Source of the DNA: Kiloniella laminariae
Lineage (GTDB): Bacteria > Pseudomonadota > Alphaproteobacteria > Kiloniellales > Kiloniellaceae
Direction of reading: 5' to 3'
Assembly (NCBI RefSeq): GCF_027214005.1
Contig: NZ_JAPWGY010000003.1
Location: 62,001-126,000, forward strand
Length of the DNA stretch: 64,000 nt
The notes beneath the pieces are model-generated. The model saw nothing but the letters and a program-made list of their open reading frames with translations. It was not told the origin of the DNA and ran no database searches. Shown here in pieces: positions 26,991 through 36,716 of this stretch (the first letter of the stretch is position 1; every line of letters begins with the position of its first letter). A program made the translations under genes and the position numbers.

Positions 26991-27887
26991 ATGGACAAGT
27001 TAACCAGCTTGAAGATCTTTCGGGCTGTCGCTGACGGCGGCAGCTTTGCCGGAGCTGCTCGCGAGCTCAACCTCTCCCCGGCCATGATCAGCAAACACAT
27101 CGCCCGCCTGGAAAACGAGCTGGGTACCCGTTTGTTCAATCGGACGACCCGACAGGTAAACCTGACCGAAGCCGGAACGCTTTACCACGAAAGATGTCGC
27201 CAACTTCTCGCTGACCTTGAAGAGATGGACGCCTCTGTCAGTGAGCTGGGGGGCAGTCCTTCCGGCATACTGCGGATTACGGCACCAATGGATTTTGGCC
27301 CCCAGTACCTGATCCCAGCCATTAAAAGTTATCAGGAACAACACCCCAAAGTCCGGGTCAGTCTCACACTGAGTGATCGTTTTGATGATATTCTCAAGGA
27401 TAACTTTGATCTCGCTATACGGGTCACCTCGGACCTTTTGGATTCAAGCCTTATGGTCCGTGCAATTGCAGACACGACGGTAGGGCTCTATGCGTCTCCT
27501 GCTTACCTGGAAAAATATGGAACACCCCGTACGGCGGATGAGCTGGTTGGGCACAGGGGCATACACTACTCTCTGTCCAGACATGGTCCCTGCTGGAATC
27601 TGCCGGAAGGAAGTGGCACGCGCAAAATTGCCATGGAGTGGTCACTGGATGTCAACAATGGCCGTGCCCAATGCGAGGCCGCAGCCCAAAGCATGGGAAT
27701 CAGCCAGATTCCTGACTTTATTGCTGGAAACGATCTGGCCAACGGCCGCCTGGTCGAAGTTCTTCCCGAGCTGGCCTGGCATAACAAGATCTATGCTATC
27801 TATCCCCATCGCCAGCTGCTTTCACCCAAGGTATCCAGTTTTATCGATCACCTCGGCAACTATTACCGTCAGCACAAAAACTGGTAA
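26991..27887 (+). CDS. LysR-family transcriptional regulator (paralogue of the one at 30868)
   Basis: A 298-residue LTTR with N-terminal helix-turn-helix (FRAVADGGSFAGAARELNLS, SKHIARLENELGTRLFNRTT) and a C-terminal periplasmic-binding-like effector domain (DFGPQYLIPAIKSYQEQHPK). A GTG six bases before the ATG is an alternative start. It converges on the PNPOx/FNR/ferredoxin gene with only 6 bp between the stops. Its C-terminal part (NDLANGRLVEVLPEL, YAIYPHRQLLSPKV) resembles that of the second LysR at 30868, so the two are probably paralogues. The target is unknown. Confidence 0.9.
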   Translation: MDKLTSLKIFRAVADGGSFAGAARELNLSPAMISKHIARLENELGTRLFNRTTRQVNLTEAGTLYHERCRQLLADLEEMDASVSELGGSPSGILRITAPMDFGPQYLIPAIKSYQEQHPKVRVSLTLSDRFDDILKDNFDLAIRVTSDLLDSSLMVRAIADTTVGLYASPAYLEKYGTPRTADELVGHRGIHYSLSRHGPCWNLPEGSGTRKIAMEWSLDVNNGRAQCEAAAQSMGISQIPDFIAGNDLANGRLVEVLPELAWHNKIYAIYPHRQLLSPKVSSFIDHLGNYYRQHKNW

Positions 27888-27893
27888 ATTACC

Positions 27894-30017
27894 CTAGAGG
27901 TCCAGCACGAGTACAGAATTGCTATCCGATACGGCAGCAGGAACCGCGCTACAGATCAGGGCTTCACCGTCTGCGGGTGCCGAAATCCCCTGTCGATGCT
28001 GGACTGATCCACAGCGCACTTTGGTAGCGCAGCTTCCGCATGTGCCACTGCGACAGGAAAAATCAGGTTCCAGTCCGGCTGCTTCAGCCAGATCAAGCAA
28101 TGTTCCCTGCTCCTGACTCCATTGCACCTCAATGTCTGCCCGGGCAAAACGCACCTTCAAGGTTTTCGCGACATGATCAGGCGAAAATTCCTGAAGACTG
28201 AAACTCCTGCCTGTTTCGAGAACAGCCGGGAAATCAAAAAACTCAGACCGTATCCTGTCTTGATGAACCCCGAGTTCCAGCAAAATCTTTTGTGTCTGCT
28301 GCATAAAATCTGCAGGGCCGCAGAGATAAAAATCGTACGCGCCCAGGGGCAGAAACCTTTGCAACGAAGCCTTGTCGATACGCCCGTGAAACGAAGTTTT
28401 ATCATCCATGACATCCCCGGGCTCAGGCCTGACATAACACAAGTGGAGATTAAGCTGTCCAAAGATTTGACCCAGTCCCGTAAGGTAATCCAGAAAAGGC
28501 TGCTGTCCGGGTTTTTCATTACCGTGGATAAAATAGAGCTGCCGATCATTCCTTGTGACAGTCTGCTCTTTGAGAAAAGCTTCAAGCATTGCAATCATTG
28601 GCGTAATACCAACCCCGACTGAAAGCAAAACAACCGGGCGCTGGCTCTCCTCATCGAGAACAAAATTACCCCGGGGGGCCTGCGCTTCAATTATGTCCCC
28701 CGGCTTAAGCTGATCATGGAGGAATTTTGAAACCCGCCCCGCTTTTTCACGTTTTACCGTCAAACGGTACTGTCGGCCATCATAAGCATTGGAGAGAGTA
28801 TAATTTCTGCGAACACCTGTTGCTTCTGGCCCATTCCTGCCAGAACCTTCTTTTTCCAAAGAAACCCGTATCGGCAGGTGCTGTCCGGCAGTGTAGAAAG
28901 GCAGTGACTGTCCTGGATTGTCTGGCACGAGGGAAAAGGAAGAAACCGTTTCACTTTCCGGCTCGATCTCGCTCACGCGATAAGGTCGCCAGCTGTCACG
29001 ATTATCAGAAGAACCATGATCCGCTCTGATAATCTGATCTGCAGTTTCCCAATCGCCTGTTGCCTCCAGATAGGGAGAATAGTTGTCTAGGCTCCAGCGC
29101 ATCGGCAGACTTTTCTCTGCCAGGACAGTCTCATCAATAGTAATCCGTACGAGCCTTTCAGCCCCCCTGAATGCTGCGACTTCCGGGCCTTCCCAGATTA
29201 TCTCTGCACTGCCAGTCAGATACAGCATGTCTCCCCTGTCGAAGGCAGGAACCAGGAGCCCGACTTTTGGGTAGAGTTCAATATTACCGATGGTGTTAAA
29301 ATGCCTGTTTCCCGGAAAATCAGGAAATAAAAGGGTTCTGTTATTCACAACTTTCAGAAAACCCGGTTTGCCCCCCCGGTGAGAAGCATCAACACCCTGT
29401 CGCTGATCTTCACCATCCTTGATATAGGCCGAAGCAATAAAAAATGTATCCGCTTGAGAAACAATTCTCCGAGCCTCAGCATCAAGCTCCCCTCGATGCC
29501 TGACTTTGCCAGCAACAGTGTTTTGCTCATCAGGATGATGCTCAAAATTGTTGTGGCGGGCCTGTATATACTGGGGACAATTGCCAAAAGCCTGATCCAC
29601 CCGAACTGAAAAAGCACCCGAAGCATCCCAAGCCGTGACTTTCCCGGCCAGGCGGTTACGTCGACGGGTATGGAATTCAATCCCGAGAAAACCCAGAGGA
29701 ATATCTGGTCCCAGATTCTCTGCAAGAGGGTCACCTGAAAGCAGTGTCGGGTTGATAGCAAGACTGTTACGATCAGGCGAGGAAACAAATCCAGGCTGGC
29801 CAACAACCATAGAAACCCAGGGTCTGCCCTGCCTGTCCAGAGAACCGATAACAAGCTGGGAGAGCTGGGCATAAAAAAGCCGATGCTGATCCGGAAGAAA
29901 ATCGCGGACCATCCTTGGCGCATAACTATGAACCGCTTCCAACACACCAACACGTTGCTGAACAGCAATTTCTCCCGCATGGAAGGGCGTGGTATCAGGA
30001 TCGAAAAATTCAGCCAT
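27894..30017 (-). CDS. Three-domain oxidoreductase: PNPOx-like / FNR-type FAD-NAD / 2Fe-2S ferredoxin
   Basis: A 707-residue fusion. The N-terminal 300 residues resemble the pyridoxamine-phosphate-oxidase-like split-barrel flavin fold (FYAQLSQLVIGSLDRQGRPW, ADTFFIASAYIKDG, IELYPKVGLLVPAFDRGDML). The middle is a ferredoxin-NADP reductase module: FAD motif RRNYTLSNAYDG, pyridine-nucleotide motif VLLSVGVGITPMIAMLEAF and FYLCGPADFM. The C-terminus is a plant-type 2Fe-2S domain with ligands in SCRSGTCGSC and a final ICSAVP. A self-contained electron-transfer enzyme is implied; the substrate is unknown. The ATG at 30017 is chosen (GGAG 10 bases upstream). The GST gene lies 84 bp upstream on the same strand. 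Confidence 0.88.
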   Translation of the reverse strand: MAEFFDPDTTPFHAGEIAVQQRVGVLEAVHSYAPRMVRDFLPDQHRLFYAQLSQLVIGSLDRQGRPWVSMVVGQPGFVSSPDRNSLAINPTLLSGDPLAENLGPDIPLGFLGIEFHTRRRNRLAGKVTAWDASGAFSVRVDQAFGNCPQYIQARHNNFEHHPDEQNTVAGKVRHRGELDAEARRIVSQADTFFIASAYIKDGEDQRQGVDASHRGGKPGFLKVVNNRTLLFPDFPGNRHFNTIGNIELYPKVGLLVPAFDRGDMLYLTGSAEIIWEGPEVAAFRGAERLVRITIDETVLAEKSLPMRWSLDNYSPYLEATGDWETADQIIRADHGSSDNRDSWRPYRVSEIEPESETVSSFSLVPDNPGQSLPFYTAGQHLPIRVSLEKEGSGRNGPEATGVRRNYTLSNAYDGRQYRLTVKREKAGRVSKFLHDQLKPGDIIEAQAPRGNFVLDEESQRPVVLLSVGVGITPMIAMLEAFLKEQTVTRNDRQLYFIHGNEKPGQQPFLDYLTGLGQIFGQLNLHLCYVRPEPGDVMDDKTSFHGRIDKASLQRFLPLGAYDFYLCGPADFMQQTQKILLELGVHQDRIRSEFFDFPAVLETGRSFSLQEFSPDHVAKTLKVRFARADIEVQWSQEQGTLLDLAEAAGLEPDFSCRSGTCGSCATKVRCGSVQHRQGISAPADGEALICSAVPAAVSDSNSVLVLDL

Positions 30018-30101
30018 ACTCCCTACTCTCCTTTTCCACGACAAATCTGCCGGGATCGATTGATTAGGGGTACTGATTTAACAGCACCCCCTTCAAGCCC
30101 C

Positions 30102-30716
30102 TTATGCAGCTTCAACCTGCGGGGTTTTCTGCATGCCGACAAAATTGGGCAGGCCTTCTATACGGCTGAGCCATTTTTGAACATTGCCATAGCTATCAAG
30201 CACGACATCTCCTTCGGGGGCATGTGCGATGTAGCTATAGGCTGCGACATCAGCAATTGTTACGGCTTTACCCGTTAAAAAGGCCCGCTCTGCGAGAACG
30301 CTATCAATGGTCGATAACAAAGCATGGGCCCTTGTTTTCGCTTCCTCATGATCAAGTTGCGCCCCGAACACCTTGACCAGACGCGCTGCTGCCGGACCAA
30401 AAGCAATCTGACCGGCTGCCACAGATAACCAGGCCTGAACTTCAGCCTCTTCCAGCAGATCTGTCGGCAACCAGCGTCCTGCACCATAGGTTCGGGCGAG
30501 ATAAACCAGAATGGCGTTGGAATCCCACAGTATTGTCCCGTTATCATCCAGCACCGGGATCTGCCCAAAGGGGTGCAACTTCAGAAATTCGGCTGTTTTG
30601 TGTGCCCCAGCCATCAGATCGACATCGAGCAACTCATAGTCCAGCTGGAGTAGAGAAAGAAAAAGTTCCACACGATGCGCATGTCCAGACAGCGGATGGC
30701 GATAAAGTTTGATCAT
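30102..30716 (-). CDS. Glutathione S-transferase family protein
   Basis: A 204-residue cytosolic GST: N-terminal thioredoxin-fold domain ([47 protein letters not shown]) and an all-helical C-terminal domain ([20 protein letters not shown]). The conserved SNAILVYLA replaces the usual ESxAI glutathione site. The frame extends 27 codons further upstream without family resemblance, so the ATG at 30716 is used. It is probably co-transcribed with the oxidoreductase downstream and is divergent from a LysR gene. Confidence 0.9.
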   Translation of the reverse strand: MIKLYRHPLSGHAHRVELFLSLLQLDYELLDVDLMAGAHKTAEFLKLHPFGQIPVLDDNGTILWDSNAILVYLARTYGAGRWLPTDLLEEAEVQAWLSVAAGQIAFGPAAARLVKVFGAQLDHEEAKTRAHALLSTIDSVLAERAFLTGKAVTIADVAAYSYIAHAPEGDVVLDSYGNVQKWLSRIEGLPNFVGMQKTPQVEAA

Positions 30717-30840
30717 TGGAATAGTCCTATCAAAAAAATTCTGTGTATTCAGATGAAGAAACCTGTAAATCCCCTGTGCTTCCTCTCTGCATAACAACTT
30801 AATTTACTCGTCTTTAATCGGGTATTGGTATATTTTGGAC

Positions 30841-30869
30841 ATTATTATAAACGATATGGTTATAATAAT
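30841..30869. promoter_or_regulatory. 10-bp inverted repeat overlapping a LysR start codon
   Basis: ATTATTATAA at 30841-30850 and TTATAATAAT at 30860-30869 are perfect reverse complements with a 9-base spacer. The right arm covers the first two bases of the LysR ATG at 30868. The whole site sits in the 151-bp divergent region between GST and LysR. Its form fits a LysR-type autoregulatory operator; binding is inferred. Confidence 0.55.
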
Positions 30870-31770
30870 GGACACACTAGAAGCCATGCGGATCTTTACC
30901 CGCGTCGTGGAACAAGGGGGATTCACAGCCGCCGCCAGGCACCTTGGCATTTCCACAATGCTGGCCAGCAAATACGTCAGGCAACTGGAAGACCGGATTG
31001 ATGCCCGCCTGCTTAATCGCACGACACGACGGGTGAGTGTAACCGAGCTGGGACAGATCTATTATGACCGGGCGCTTACGATCCTCGAACAGATGGATGA
31101 GCTGCAAAGCCTGGTCAGCGAACAGACAGGAAGTATCCGTGGTCACCTTCGGGTGACAGCTCCACGGGTTCTGGGAGAAGGAATTGTGGTTGACTGTGCC
31201 AATGATTTCCTTAAGCAGCACCCAGAAATTACAATCGACCTCAGCCTGGAAGAACGCACGGTCGACATCGTTCAGGAAGGCATTGATGTTGCTATTCGTT
31301 TAGGAAATCTGAATGACAGCAGCCTGATTGCCCGGAAGATCGCCCGCTACAAATATCTGCTCTGTGCCAGCCCCTCCTACCTCGAAGCCCGGGGAACACC
31401 GACCCATCCCGATCAACTCAAAGCCCATGATTGTATTGTCGGCTCAACCATCAGCCAGACCAATCAATGGGAGTTTATTGTCTCAGGCCAGAAGGTACTC
31501 CAGACCATCAAACCCCGCGCAAGAGTCAATGCCGCGGAAGCTATCCGAAAAATGGCCCTGGAAAACCACGGGATTGGTATGTGTCTTATTTCTACTGTTC
31601 AGGACGATCTGGCCAACGGCCGCTTGGTAAGGGTGTTACAGGAATTCGAGGCCTATGACCGAAATGCCTATGTTATCTATCCTCACCGCCGGCATCTCGC
31701 CCCCCGGGTCAAAGCCTTTGCGGATCATGTGGCCCTGTATTTTAGAAATTCAGATCAGGTCGAACATTAA
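30868..31770 (+). CDS. LysR-family transcriptional regulator (divergent from GST/oxidoreductase)
   Basis: A 300-residue LTTR: helix-turn-helix in MRIFTRVVEQGGFTAAARHL and SKYVRQLEDRIDARLLNRTT, effector domain beginning GSIRGHLRVTAPRVLGEGIV. In-frame TTG/ATG codons lie further upstream (30835, 30856), but the family N-terminus MDTLEAMRIF starts at 30868. It is divergent from the GST gene, the classical layout for an LTTR and its target operon. A long inverted repeat overlaps its start codon, suggesting autoregulation. Confidence 0.9.
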   Translation: MDTLEAMRIFTRVVEQGGFTAAARHLGISTMLASKYVRQLEDRIDARLLNRTTRRVSVTELGQIYYDRALTILEQMDELQSLVSEQTGSIRGHLRVTAPRVLGEGIVVDCANDFLKQHPEITIDLSLEERTVDIVQEGIDVAIRLGNLNDSSLIARKIARYKYLLCASPSYLEARGTPTHPDQLKAHDCIVGSTISQTNQWEFIVSGQKVLQTIKPRARVNAAEAIRKMALENHGIGMCLISTVQDDLANGRLVRVLQEFEAYDRNAYVIYPHRRHLAPRVKAFADHVALYFRNSDQVEH

Positions 31771-32086
31771 TCCCAAAATAGTCCGGCAACCGGGATAGCC
31801 TTACCTGGTGTTTTCTGGTGTTCGAAGATCAACAGATACTTTTCAGGGCTGCACAGCTGCCTGTCGATACTCAAATTAGCCTCACCCTCCCGATCGGGGA
31901 TATCGAGACGTTCTTTTCTACCCATCAGCACCGGGTGCGATCAGAAAAGGAACACAGATAACAGGCTAAAGCCTTGTACAGGCAGAGGTGACCTTTCGTC
32001 TGAAGATCTTCGAACAGATCAAACGCTAGCTCCGGAATGGTCAAGCGTAAAAACACGTCGGGTCACAGTCTCGTGACAGAATATTT
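31771..32086. other. Intergenic stretch without recognised gene
   Basis: This 316-bp stretch lies between the converging LysR and MFS genes. I see no coding frame with family resemblance, no terminator with a T-run and no long repeat. A short GTCAC/GTGAC pair near 32065-32080 is too weak to call. Confidence 0.5.
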
Positions 32087-33463
32087 CTAGTTTCGGTCTG
32101 GCCAGATCTGGTGGTGGCTATCAATCACAAAACTGTGTGCGTGGCGATGTGGGGCATGGTAATGCGGATGCCGATGTGGCTCTGGTCCCTCCCACCCCTG
32201 ATGCTCATGATGATGATGTTCGTCATGCGTATGCAGGTGTAAATGAGAAACCTCCGGGTGCTCATGCATCAACACATCACTGTCCTCTCGCGGCCAGGTC
32301 AGTAGAGCTGTCACTCCACCGATCAGAACCCCGCCTGCCATGATCATAAAAGTGAGCTCAAGCCCCAGATACCGGCCCAGCCAACCCGCCGCCGGATAGG
32401 TAATCAGCCAGCAGGCATGTGACAGGGCAAAATGGGTCGCAAAAATGCCCGGCAAATCCTCTTTCCGGGCAGAGCGTTTGAGCAACAATCCCCCCGGTGT
32501 CTGTACCATCGAACCGCCTGCTCCGATCAATGCCCAGATCAGCAAAGCCTGAGCATAGCCTGGCTGAAAAGAGGCTGCGACAAGCGCAAGGAACAACACC
32601 AAGGCACCACAAAGCATCACCGATCGTGGTGGAAAACTCTCCAGCAAGCTTCGCAGGGTAAGGGCAACAAGCATTGATCCCAGTCCAGCAGCGGCCAGAA
32701 AAAGAGCCACATCCTGCTCGCTGCCAGAAAGGGTATTTCGGGCAAAAACCACCGTATTGACGATGACCATTACTCCTGCGGAAGAAACGGCAAAACTCAA
32801 GGCCAGCAACCCGCGCAACCGGGGAGTAGCCAGATAGATCCTGCTACCGCGCGATACTCGCCGGAAAAAAGAACTTTCCTCTTCTGTGGGCTGTGCTCTG
32901 GGTAAAACAACCGTAATAACAAGAAGAGCAGAAGCCAGAAAACCGAATACAGTTCCCAGAAACAGCCAGTGAAAACTTATGAATATGAGCAGAATACTTG
33001 CAAAAAGCGGACTGAGCAGCGCTTCCAGATCATACGCCAATCGGGAAAGCGAGAGGGCTTTTGTGTAATCTTCCTCCTCGGGAAGAATATCAGGAATCGT
33101 GGCCTGAAAGGTCGGCGTGAAAGCTGCCGAGAATGACTGAAACAGAAAAACCAGAAGATAGATCTGCCAGATCTCACTGACAAAAGGCAAAAATACAATC
33201 ATGCCGGCACGGCAAAGGTCCAGCCCGACAAGAAAGGCCTTCCGCGGGACACGATCCGCAAAGGCCCCGACCAGCGGCGCAACACCAACATAGGCAACCA
33301 TTTTCAATGCCAGCGCAGTTCCCAAAACTGCCCCAGCATCTGCCCCCGCCAGTTCATAGGCGAGCAATCCAAGAGCAACCGTTGTCAGGCCGCTTCCGAT
33401 CAAGGAAAGCAGTTGTGCAAGAAAAAGATGTCTGTATATGCGGTGACGCAGCACACTGAGCAT
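32087..33463 (-). CDS. MFS exporter with histidine-rich C-terminal tail (NreB-like metal efflux candidate)
   Basis: A 458-residue major facilitator protein with about 12 hydrophobic segments, beginning LRHRIYRHLFLAQLLSLIGS, with the loop motif GAFADRVPRKAFLVG between helices 2 and 3. The final 60 residues (about 399-458) hold 20 histidines, for example HLHLHTHDEHHHHEH. NreB of Achromobacter, a nickel exporter, has the same architecture: an MFS core plus a His-rich cytoplasmic tail. Nickel, cobalt or zinc export is therefore plausible but not shown. No metal regulator gene lies beside it. Confidence 0.85.
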   Translation of the reverse strand: MLSVLRHRIYRHLFLAQLLSLIGSGLTTVALGLLAYELAGADAGAVLGTALALKMVAYVGVAPLVGAFADRVPRKAFLVGLDLCRAGMIVFLPFVSEIWQIYLLVFLFQSFSAAFTPTFQATIPDILPEEEDYTKALSLSRLAYDLEALLSPLFASILLIFISFHWLFLGTVFGFLASALLVITVVLPRAQPTEEESSFFRRVSRGSRIYLATPRLRGLLALSFAVSSAGVMVIVNTVVFARNTLSGSEQDVALFLAAAGLGSMLVALTLRSLLESFPPRSVMLCGALVLFLALVAASFQPGYAQALLIWALIGAGGSMVQTPGGLLLKRSARKEDLPGIFATHFALSHACWLITYPAAGWLGRYLGLELTFMIMAGGVLIGGVTALLTWPREDSDVLMHEHPEVSHLHLHTHDEHHHHEHQGWEGPEPHRHPHYHAPHRHAHSFVIDSHHQIWPDRN

Positions 33464-33743
33464 TTATGCTTACTTTCCCATCACTGTTTTTCGGTCTGGT
33501 TCAGATCACTATTAATTTTTTGCCGATATCGGAAGCTATCTTCGCGCTGGAGCAGGGTCAAGAACAGGCCACACCCCCTTTGCATCACTTTTCGTAACAA
33601 GATCAGATTCCCCAGAAAAAAGGGCCCCCGCTCCCACCCGATAGCGCTGCAAACAAATTAATAGAAATATTATTTTGCTGACAAAATATTTACGATTACC
33701 TGCTTAAGCTTCAGCCAAAATAAATTAACCAAATGATCAAACC

Positions 33744-33787
33744 AACAATAAAATCAAAGAACAGACGTGGTTTTAACAATAAAATCA
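33744..33787. repeat. 13-bp direct repeat upstream of the chemoreceptor gene
   Basis: AACAATAAAATCA occurs at 33744-33756 and again at 33775-33787, a 31-bp period close to three helical turns. The second copy ends 43 bp before the start codon. It could be a pair of same-face protein-binding sites. Confidence 0.5.
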
Positions 33788-33813
33788 TAATGAATTCCCC
33801 GGTCGAAACCACG
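33766..33813 (+). promoter_or_regulatory. Possible leader hairpin before the chemoreceptor ribosome site
   Basis: CGTGGTTT (33766-33773) and AAACCACG (33806-33813) are perfect complements. The downstream arm ends just before AAGGAG at 33816-33821. If transcription starts upstream, the hairpin could present or hide the ribosome-binding site. The 32-base loop is AT-rich and makes the stem only moderately stable. Confidence 0.35.
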
Positions 33814-33830
33814 ACAAGGAGCAATTAAGA

Positions 33831-35978
33831 ATGGGTGATAAGACTTCAATGCTGACTGCCGAAAACCTCAAGATAAATGAGGAGGAAGCCCAGCCCGTTA
33901 TCAGGTTTGGGATCGGGAAGAGACTGATCCTTGCATTCAGTGTTGTTGCAGCGATGACCATCATCGGCAGCCTCATCAGCTGGTATAATCTTTCCCGTTT
34001 AAGCCAGGCACAGGCGCAGCTTACACTCGAAAGTGTCCCTTCAATTACTTCAGCATTGAAGCTCTCCGAAGAAATCTCCCGCCTTGCCGCTACTGCTCCA
34101 TTGCTCCGCTCGGCAACAGGTACAGAACAGCGAGATCGACGTTTTCAAACGCTACAGGATTCCATGTCCGCAGCTGAAGGATATCTTGCCAGTTTGAGTA
34201 CCCTCAATGTCAGCCAGGATACAATCCAGAATATCCGCGAGAGCCTTGCCGCTATTGCCCCTGAAATTACCCGACTCAATGACTTAGGCCAGGAAAGCCA
34301 AAACTTCGCAACCAGACGACAGGAACTTGAGACACAGCTGCCCCAGTTTCGGGAAACAGCCCAAAAAGAAATCGCTCCTCACCTGATCAAGATCAGGTTG
34401 GGGATTATTGATGGCGAAGGAGAACCCCTCCAGCACATGATTCTGCAGCAGGGTTTGCTGGAGTTCAAAGGTTCAACAAATCTGCTTGTCGGGCTTCTTG
34501 CTGAAGGAGGGCAGAGCAACTCAATTGCTGGGGTCGAAGCCATTGAACAAACGTTTCTAACCTCACTTGGTGCCATGGCAACACCCTTGTCCCAGTTGTC
34601 GCAAAACCAGGAAGTTCCAAAACTCAGTGAAATGTTTCAATCACTTCTGCAGCTTGGCAGCAAGGGTGACCTGCAAAACAACATACTCCTGCTTCGAAAG
34701 GAAGAACTGAAACTTCTGGAAGAGAGTGAGCAGATCATGCAGACAACACGAAAATTGGCTGAAGATTTGTCCGTGCAGATCAGCAATCTGGTCCAGACTT
34801 CAGAAACAGCTATTGCCCTGACAGCAGAAGCAAATAATGCCACTTCGAAGCAAACAGAAATCGTGATGCTTTCAATTTCTGTTATCTCGCTCGTCATTTC
34901 TGTACTCATCGGCTGGCTTTATGTTGCAAGAAACCTTCTCCGCCGGCTCATGGGGCTGGTTACCTCTATGGAAGAAATTGCCAATGGGGACCTGACAACC
35001 AGCATCAATAGAAACGGCAACGATGAAATCAGCAAGATGGGTTATGCTCTGGCAGCATTACGGAATGTTTCCCGGGAAGCCGAAGAGCTCAAGCAGCAAC
35101 AGGAGCTGAGCCAGACCAGACTGGAAGAAGAAAAGCGTGCCAGCGCCCAAAAACTCGCAAATAACTTTGATGCCTCCGTCGGTCAGTCAATCAGCATCCT
35201 CTCGAGTAATGTCAGTATCATGCGTGAACAGGCGCGGGAAATGCACGGCCTCGCCGAGAAATCACAGAAAGAAACCCAGGAAATCAGCAGCGCCAGTGAT
35301 GTCATGTCCAATGACATTTCCACAGTTGCTGCCGCAACAGAGGAGCTTTCGGCATCCATCGCGGCAATCTCCAATCTGGTATCGCAAAGTACCCGCATAT
35401 CAACCGATGCCGTTTCCCGGGCGACGACAATGAACGGCAACATTAACCGACTTAATGAAGGCTCCAAACAAATCGAAAACGTGATCAGCATGATCAGCAC
35501 CATCGCCGAACAAACCAATCTGCTTGCCCTGAATGCAACGATTGAGGCGGCACGGGCCGGAGATGCCGGGAAAGGTTTTGCTGTCGTTGCTTCCGAGGTC
35601 AAAAACCTCTCGAACCAGACAACAAACGCAACAGAAGGAATCAGCACGCTGATCAGCAGTATTCAAAGTGAAATTCACAGTGCTGTTGATGCCGCCGCAC
35701 AAATTGATGCTGTGATCAAGGAAATCGATGAAATCGCAGCTGGGATTGCCAATGCGGTACAGGAACAGGGAAGTGCCACCCGGGAGATCAGCCAGACGGT
35801 CAACCAGAGTGCCAGCAACTGTTCTGTCATTGCCGAAAGGGTGCAGGGCGTTACCTCGGCATTGACCAGAACCAACCAGTCGATGTCACAGGTCCTCGAC
35901 GGAGTGCAGAAAATCGATCAGGAAAGCAGTCTCCTGACCGGGAATGTAGAACAGTTCCTGGCCAGTATCCGCAAATAG
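33831..35978 (+). CDS. Methyl-accepting chemotaxis protein
   Basis: A 715-residue transmembrane chemoreceptor. It has a cytoplasmic N-terminus of about 30 residues, TM1 at about 32-51 ([20 protein letters not shown]), a roughly 290-residue helical periplasmic domain, TM2 near 345-367 ([18 protein letters not shown]), a HAMP linker ([20 protein letters not shown]), and a cytoplasmic signalling domain with the hairpin tip [20 protein letters not shown] at about 556-575. It lacks a C-terminal CheR-docking pentapeptide. AAGGAG precedes the ATG. No che genes are nearby, and the ligand is unknown. Confidence 0.95.
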   Translation: MGDKTSMLTAENLKINEEEAQPVIRFGIGKRLILAFSVVAAMTIIGSLISWYNLSRLSQAQAQLTLESVPSITSALKLSEEISRLAATAPLLRSATGTEQRDRRFQTLQDSMSAAEGYLASLSTLNVSQDTIQNIRESLAAIAPEITRLNDLGQESQNFATRRQELETQLPQFRETAQKEIAPHLIKIRLGIIDGEGEPLQHMILQQGLLEFKGSTNLLVGLLAEGGQSNSIAGVEAIEQTFLTSLGAMATPLSQLSQNQEVPKLSEMFQSLLQLGSKGDLQNNILLLRKEELKLLEESEQIMQTTRKLAEDLSVQISNLVQTSETAIALTAEANNATSKQTEIVMLSISVISLVISVLIGWLYVARNLLRRLMGLVTSMEEIANGDLTTSINRNGNDEISKMGYALAALRNVSREAEELKQQQELSQTRLEEEKRASAQKLANNFDASVGQSISILSSNVSIMREQAREMHGLAEKSQKETQEISSASDVMSNDISTVAAATEELSASIAAISNLVSQSTRISTDAVSRATTMNGNINRLNEGSKQIENVISMISTIAEQTNLLALNATIEAARAGDAGKGFAVVASEVKNLSNQTTNATEGISTLISSIQSEIHSAVDAAAQIDAVIKEIDEIAAGIANAVQEQGSATREISQTVNQSASNCSVIAERVQGVTSALTRTNQSMSQVLDGVQKIDQESSLLTGNVEQFLASIRK

Positions 35979-36012
35979 CTTGATTTGACACTGTGGGCTA
36001 AAAGCGCTGTCT

Positions 36013-36636
36013 TCAGGATAGCGCCTTTAGCACCAGAGACCCCGCTATCAACCACATGACAATTCCGACGAAAATGTCGAGCACACGCCAAGCCACAGGA
36101 CGTCGGAAGAGTGGAGCGAGCCACTGAGCTCCAAGACTGAGTGAAAAAAACCACAGGAAAGAAGCAACCACAGCCCCGACACCGAACCAAATTCGAAGGT
36201 CCTCGGGATACTGCACTCCGACAGAGCCAAGGAGTACAACAGTATCTAAATAAACATGTGGGTTTAACAGGCTGACAGCCAGAGTCGTCAAAACTGCTTT
36301 TTTAACGCTCTCGGGTCCCGCTGATTGACGCGCCTCAAGAACTTCCGGTTTCAAAGCAGCCCGGAAAGAGGACAGGCCGTAGAAAAACAGAAAAGCCGCG
36401 CCAGCCCAAGCCGTGATCTGAAGCAGCACTGGATTTGTTGTCACCAATAATCCCATGCCAGCAACGCCGATCGTGATCAAAATGGCATCAACCAAGGCGC
36501 AAATTCCGGCAATGACGAACTGATTATTCCGTCGCAATCCCTGGGTCAGGACGTAAGCATTCTGTGCGCCTATTGCAATAATAAGTCCTGCGCCAATACC
36601 CATTCCCTTTATAAAAGGCGCAATAACACTCATCAT
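36013..36636 (-). CDS. LysE/ArgO-family amino acid exporter
   Basis: Inner-membrane exporter of basic amino acids (arginine/lysine). The 207-residue protein has about six hydrophobic helices and the family signatures GAGLIIAIGAQNAYVLTQGL and SLLNPHVYLDTVVLLGSVG. GGGAG precedes the ATG at 36636; a 20-codon upstream extension lacks conservation. The typical regulator, an ArgP/LysG-type LTTR, is not adjacent but about 2.9 kb away at 39494. A 15-bp palindrome lies 81 bp before the start codon. Confidence 0.93.
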   Translation of the reverse strand: MMSVIAPFIKGMGIGAGLIIAIGAQNAYVLTQGLRRNNQFVIAGICALVDAILITIGVAGMGLLVTTNPVLLQITAWAGAAFLFFYGLSSFRAALKPEVLEARQSAGPESVKKAVLTTLAVSLLNPHVYLDTVVLLGSVGVQYPEDLRIWFGVGAVVASFLWFFSLSLGAQWLAPLFRRPVAWRVLDIFVGIVMWLIAGSLVLKALS

Positions 36637-36716
36637 GTCTGTTCTCCCGGCAATCGCATTTCTTAAAACCGATTCCACTGTAAAACAACAGCACAAGATA
36701 AGTATTGCTTGGATTA

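Larger units (their letters stand above)
33464..33830. other. Divergent promoter region between MFS exporter and chemoreceptor
   Basis: This 367-bp AT-rich region holds no gene. Near the chemoreceptor it contains a 13-bp direct repeat (33744-33787) and an 8-bp inverted repeat enclosing the second copy (33766-33813); both are listed separately. Confidence 0.55.

Noticed and set aside
35994-36035. Imperfect hairpin at the chemoreceptor-lysE junction (GCTAAA...TTTAGC, AGCGCT...AGCGCC)
   Set aside because: It partly overlaps the lysE coding end and no T-run follows on either strand, so it is not called a terminator.
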